DNA of 64,000 nucleotides, taken from the NCBI RefSeq assembly GCF_014873855.1, contig NZ_JADBEL010000014.1, forward strand, positions 40,247-104,246, in the 5' to 3' direction. The first letter of the stretch is position 1. Each line of letters opens with the position of its first letter. The position numbers were made by a program, and so were the translations under genes. This document shows positions 61,059-64,000 of the stretch, piece by piece. The notes below the pieces were generated by a model. That model worked only from the letters and a program-made list of their open reading frames with translations, did no database searches and was not told the origin of the DNA. Source of the stretch: Sporosarcina limicola. GTDB taxonomy: Bacteria > Bacillota > Bacilli > Bacillales_A > Planococcaceae.

Positions 61059-61080
61059 TTCACAGAACACAAACCTACTT
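61059..61080. repeat. 22-bp direct repeat, right copy
   Basis: Same 22 bases as 58360-58381; this copy covers the old stop codon of the PH-domain gene. Confidence 0.75.
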
Positions 61081-61450
61081 CAACACATATTCCGCCAGTA
61101 CGCTCTGCACTTTATATATTCAAGGATTTATTGAACTTTTTCTGAATCGGAGCAGAACTTCCAGAAAGCCGTATTTTCAGCTCTGCATCTAAATCAAAGG
61201 TTCCAGCGGTTTCTATTGAGAAATGCACAATGCTTTTGTAGGGAATGGAATGATAGTCTATTTTCTTTCCAGTAACCCCTTGTTTATCAATCAATAAAAG
61301 ACGCTGGTCCGTGAATACAATAAGATCCCGAATCAATTTATACGCATACTCGACCTTTTCAGAAGCTGTAAGTAAGTCCTTCAGTTCCTTTTGCACACTA
61401 GCTACATCTGTTTCGGATGCATTTCCTAATATTCCGTTAAATATGCTCAC
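61075..61450 (-). pseudogene. bacterial PH-domain protein, C-terminus frameshifted
   Basis: The first 112 codons read as a bacterial PH domain (YozO/YvbH-like): ELKDLLTASEKVEYAYKLIR, DLIVFTDQRLLLIDKQGVTG and IVHFSIETAGTFDLDAELKI, stopping at 61112. The expected last helix KVQSVLAEYVLK is present in another frame and ends at 61075, so a small indel in AATATATAAAG cut it off. The protein may still fold, lacking one helix. Function of the family is unknown. Confidence 0.75.
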
Positions 61451-61490
61451 TGTTTTTCCTTGTAGTTGCTTACATTAAGGATGATGACAT

Positions 61491-61540
61491 ACACTAAAAC
61501 AATCACGTTAATTAGAACAAAGGTGATTGTTTTAATTTTC
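61491..61540. repeat. dispersed palindromic repeat, copy F
   Basis: ACACTAAAACAATCACGTTA, ATTAGAACAAAG, GTGATTGTTTTAA: complementary arms; then GAGTGACTGTCAC about 20 bases on. Confidence 0.75.
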
Positions 61541-61682
61541 ACGATTGAATGAGTGACTGTCACCGTACAATCGATAAACCCATACCATTTAGATCTTAGA
61601 GATTTAAAACGAGTGACAGGCACCATCTAATCTGACTTTCATTCTAAATTCCTATATAATTCAATTACAGGAGGGGATAACT

Positions 61683-62069
61683 TTGAAATTTGAAATGAAG
61701 GAACATGGATTTGAAACAGAAACAGAGTTTGGAAAGCTGACTATTTCAGGCAATGAGGAATATGGGTTTAGGCCCTATCAACTGTTAGTTTCGTCATTAG
61801 CTGTTTGTAGTGGTGGTGTGATGCGAAATATCCTCGAAAAAATGCGGATGCCCGCAGAAAATATCACTATCGAAGTGAAAGAAGTACATCGTAATGCGGA
61901 GTTTGCCAATAGAGTTGAGAAATTGCACTTGCATTTCATTATAGAAGGTCATGCTATTGATGAATCGAAAATAAATAAAGTTTTCGAATTGACGAAGAAG
62001 AATTGTTCCATGGCACAGTCCGTCATTCATTCAATTGAACTTGTAGAAACGTATGAAGTTAGAAAATAA
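61683..62069 (+). CDS. OsmC-family protein
   Basis: A 128-residue peroxiredoxin-like protein. The two reactive cysteines are in SLAVCSGGVM and KNCSMAQSVIHSI, the usual spacing for OsmC/YhfA proteins that reduce organic hydroperoxides. TTG start after AGGAGGGGA. The 62070-62361 gap after it holds no gene I can see. Confidence 0.9.
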   Translation: MKFEMKEHGFETETEFGKLTISGNEEYGFRPYQLLVSSLAVCSGGVMRNILEKMRMPAENITIEVKEVHRNAEFANRVEKLHLHFIIEGHAIDESKINKVFELTKKNCSMAQSVIHSIELVETYEVRK

Positions 62070-62361
62070 TTGGCGTCTGTTGATTAACCACTTTCTGCAT
62101 AAGGTACTGGTATGCTAGGCGCACAATTTTTCATTTGGACTAGTACGTTTCCAGCACGCTTTCGGCTAAAAATTATCACGATACCTTTACCAAGGGCATC
62201 CTGTTGCGATTTTTTGCCTGTCGCGTACCTACAACGTTCAAGTGAAAATACAGTTATGTTTGAAAGTAAAGACCATTGGTGAAAGATTCAGCGGCCAAAA
62301 TTGTATCTTTGGCCGCTTCTCCCCAAGTAAGAAGCCAACTATTCTTTCTTCCCCAAAAGCT

Positions 62362-62775
62362 TTAGCACTTCGAGTACCTTTGCTTTTGGAAAGCGACGGA
62401 TGAAGGACCTCCACTATAATAAACGGTCTCAATTTTATCTTTCTCATCAATAGCAGTAATTTCTACCCATAGATTGACGCCACCAGCGGCACCACCGTAT
62501 GTCATATAATAAGCATTAGCTGTATATTGCTCTGTTGGGGAATTCACAGGTCCTATGTAAAACTCACCTTCAAGATTATCAAATGTAAAAAAATAGTTCA
62601 TATATACAAATAGCCTTGAAAACACAATGGCACTTGTCAAAGATGCAACCAGTTGTTTTTGCGGGAATTGCTTCTTTTTAATAAAATAAATACATAATGC
62701 GACACAAAAAATAAAAAGTAGTAGTATTGTAATCAAAAGAGTTAAGAGTACAAACAAATTTAAATAAAGATTCAT
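62362..62775 (-). CDS. DUF5412-like membrane protein, possibly truncated
   Basis: A 137-residue protein with two N-terminal hydrophobic helices and a C-terminal outer domain containing GPVNSPTEQYTANAYYMTYG and GGAAGGVNLWVEITAIDEKD. This resembles DUF5412 (a GP.x.SP...Y.A pattern), but members usually run about 20 residues longer; the end RYSKC looks like a shifted frame. Function unknown. Confidence 0.6.
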   Translation of the reverse strand: MNLYLNLFVLLTLLITILLLFIFCVALCIYFIKKKQFPQKQLVASLTSAIVFSRLFVYMNYFFTFDNLEGEFYIGPVNSPTEQYTANAYYMTYGGAAGGVNLWVEITAIDEKDKIETVYYSGGPSSVAFQKQRYSKC

Positions 62776-63006
62776 ATTTACTCCTTTAGTTGACGAATTG
62801 ACTTGTCCAACTAGGAATCTGTCTATTACTAGTACGAATGTTGAGACTGAAAAGTTCCACTAACTCAAAAAGTCGAATTCCTTAACATACAGGAAATCGA
62901 CTTTTCTTTTCTTATCCATTCTCATTCTAGTAACGCCCTCGTTTATTGAACAAGGTTTCGCCATTATAAAATAATGACTTCTTTAATTTTTTTTAGCGAA
63001 CTTCTT

Positions 63007-63510
63007 TCAGACAAATCTCCAAAAGTATAATTCATCTGTTTCTTTATACATTTCCGCCCCTGACTTTTCTAATACCCTGTGCGATGGAATATTATCTTTA
63101 TCAGTATCAGCAATAACGTACATAACATCGGACTGATTTAACAACCAGTTTTTCATATTATTAATCGTTTCTGTCATATAGCCGTTACCTTGATATTCGG
63201 GAAGAGTATAGTAACCAATGACTACTTCACCATTTTCATTTGGAAGACCTTTTAACATTATTCCTCCAACATTACAGTTTTTATCTTTCGACACGATTAA
63301 CCAATTGGTATACCATTCATAGTTTTTCTCATCAACTAACAACTTTGAAAGTCTTATTTCCATAGCTTGTTTAAGTTCTGGACTAAGAAATCTATCTGAT
63401 CCGTTTAAAGATAACCTTAGTTCCATTTTCTTCGGGTTTTCAATTAGTAACTTCAGATCTTCCGCACTCAGAGGAATTAGTCTCAATCTTTCTGTGTTTA
63501 ATTCAAACAT
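63007..63510 (-). CDS. RimJ/RimL-type N-acetyltransferase
   Basis: A 167-residue GNAT protein starting MFELNTERLRLIPLSAEDLK. CoA loop YQGNGYMTETINNMKNWLLN and TDKDNIPSHRVLEKSGAEMY fit the RimJ/RimL family. Fourth GNAT-type gene or fragment of this 20-kb stretch. Confidence 0.88.
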   Translation of the reverse strand: MFELNTERLRLIPLSAEDLKLLIENPKKMELRLSLNGSDRFLSPELKQAMEIRLSKLLVDEKNYEWYTNWLIVSKDKNCNVGGIMLKGLPNENGEVVIGYYTLPEYQGNGYMTETINNMKNWLLNQSDVMYVIADTDKDNIPSHRVLEKSGAEMYKETDELYFWRFV

Positions 63511-63634
63511 TATTGCACCCCTATCATAATTTGTATGTCATTTTAAATAGACAAAAAACAAAATTCAAAATAGGTACATGTTATTGGCAGCTACTCCCAT
63601 TACATTTAATCCAAAATAAAGGAGGCATCACACT

Positions 63635-63730
63635 TTGCAATCCATTATTAAAGGTTACTTAAGTTTATCATTCCAGAAGTCACCTGTAAACCTTCCAATA
63701 ATCGTAAAGTTGTTGTTCTTCTTCAGATAA
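63635..63730 (+). CDS. possible 31-residue ORF with strong ribosome site
   Basis: AAAGGAGG precedes TTG; the peptide reads MQSIIKGYLSLSFQKSPVNL, then a hydrophobic end. It may be a leader remnant. No family recognised. Confidence 0.2.
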   Translation: MQSIIKGYLSLSFQKSPVNLPIIVKLLFFFR

Positions 63731-63770
63731 CCTGCTTCGTTAGTTCAATTCTTTTTCAACTAGTATCAGG

Positions 63771-63915
63771 TTACCTCAATAAGGAATCCCAACTATAATA
63801 GACGAATGCCAACTGCTGATCGTTCATCTCAAACGTTTCATCACTCGTACCTATCTGTTCAAATCCATTTCTCTCCAAGACCTTTTGAGACGCAATATTA
63901 TTGGTCCTGAATTAT
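63771..63915 (-). pseudogene. GNAT acetyltransferase C-terminal relic
   Basis: TNNIASQKVLERNGFEQIGT and FVYYSWDSLLR with a stop at 63771 are a GNAT C-terminus; the upstream frame is closed at once. The fragment suggests loss of the CoA-binding half. The final 85 bases of the window show nothing clear. Confidence 0.65.
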
Positions 63916-64000
63916 TCACCGAATATTTATAACGGGCTGTTAGCCCCTATCCAATAAGCTTTCTGGGTCTTTGCTTGTGCATGAAATAAATGAAAAAAGA

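Noticed and set aside
62238..62450. Minus-strand 70-codon ORF downstream of the DUF5412-like gene
   Set aside because: It overlaps the membrane-protein frame and has no ribosome site; it may contain the shifted end of that gene, but this could not be shown.

Overview
The window looks like a chromosomal segment of a low-GC Gram-positive bacterium of the Bacillales, probably the Planococcaceae (Sporosarcina/Lysinibacillus-like). The reasons are strong AGGAGG-type ribosome sites, frequent TTG/GTG starts, and Bacillus-type families (DbpA/YxiN, YvlD, YxjI, YusW, DUF1540, DUF1801). The genus is an inference. No rRNA, tRNA or CRISPR array was seen. Start codons below were chosen from ribosome-binding sites where these were visible; all domain calls come from reading motifs, not from searches.

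Region 1 (1-19.8 kb) is a defence and stress island. It opens with the right half of a type 3 BREX phage-defence operon on the minus strand (brxF, brxC and a PglX-type methyltransferase cut by the window edge), divergent from a small XRE regulator. Next come a MazG-like pyrophosphohydrolase overlapping a PLD-nuclease/helicase gene broken by an in-frame TAG, a RelE-like toxin-antitoxin pair, an XRE gene, dbpA, an XRE + ImmA/IrrE + PIN trio, queT with a structured leader, an SDR oxidoreductase, a Tad2-like (DUF2829) protein, a YxjI-like protein, a decayed second copy of the BREX-side XRE regulator, and an unrecognised overlapping pair of tiny genes.

Region 2 (20-27 kb) is ordinary chromosome: a membrane-anchored HtrA-like protease, an MMPL/RND exporter with a downstream TetR gene and two palindromic operators, small conserved proteins and ferritin. 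Region 3 (27.1-38.5 kb) is a catabolic cluster: two zinc alcohol dehydrogenases, a DctPQM TRAP transporter, a split transketolase, an aldehyde dehydrogenase and a tartrate/D-malate-type dehydrogenase, with a divergent LacI-family regulator and four AAGCGCTT-centred operator candidates. The substrate is unknown; a polyol or sugar acid fits best. Region 4 (38.5-45 kb) is a polyamine operon, speD-speA-speE-speB plus carboxy(nor)spermidine dehydrogenase and decarboxylase, so it encodes two chemically different routes to spermidine. Eight tandem 41-bp repeats follow it.

Region 5 (45.4-64 kb) is a decaying, repeat-rich accessory stretch: small acetyltransferases, a truncated ECF sigma factor, Rpn-nuclease and SWIM-protein relics, six copies of a short palindromic repeat, a HipA-like kinase overlapping a companion gene, a holin-like type I toxin locus inside a copy of a second dispersed repeat, a HigBA-type pair with a frameshifted toxin, and a TnpB-only IS200/IS605 element lodged in a partly deleted peptidase E gene. 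Many genes here are split, frameshifted or truncated.
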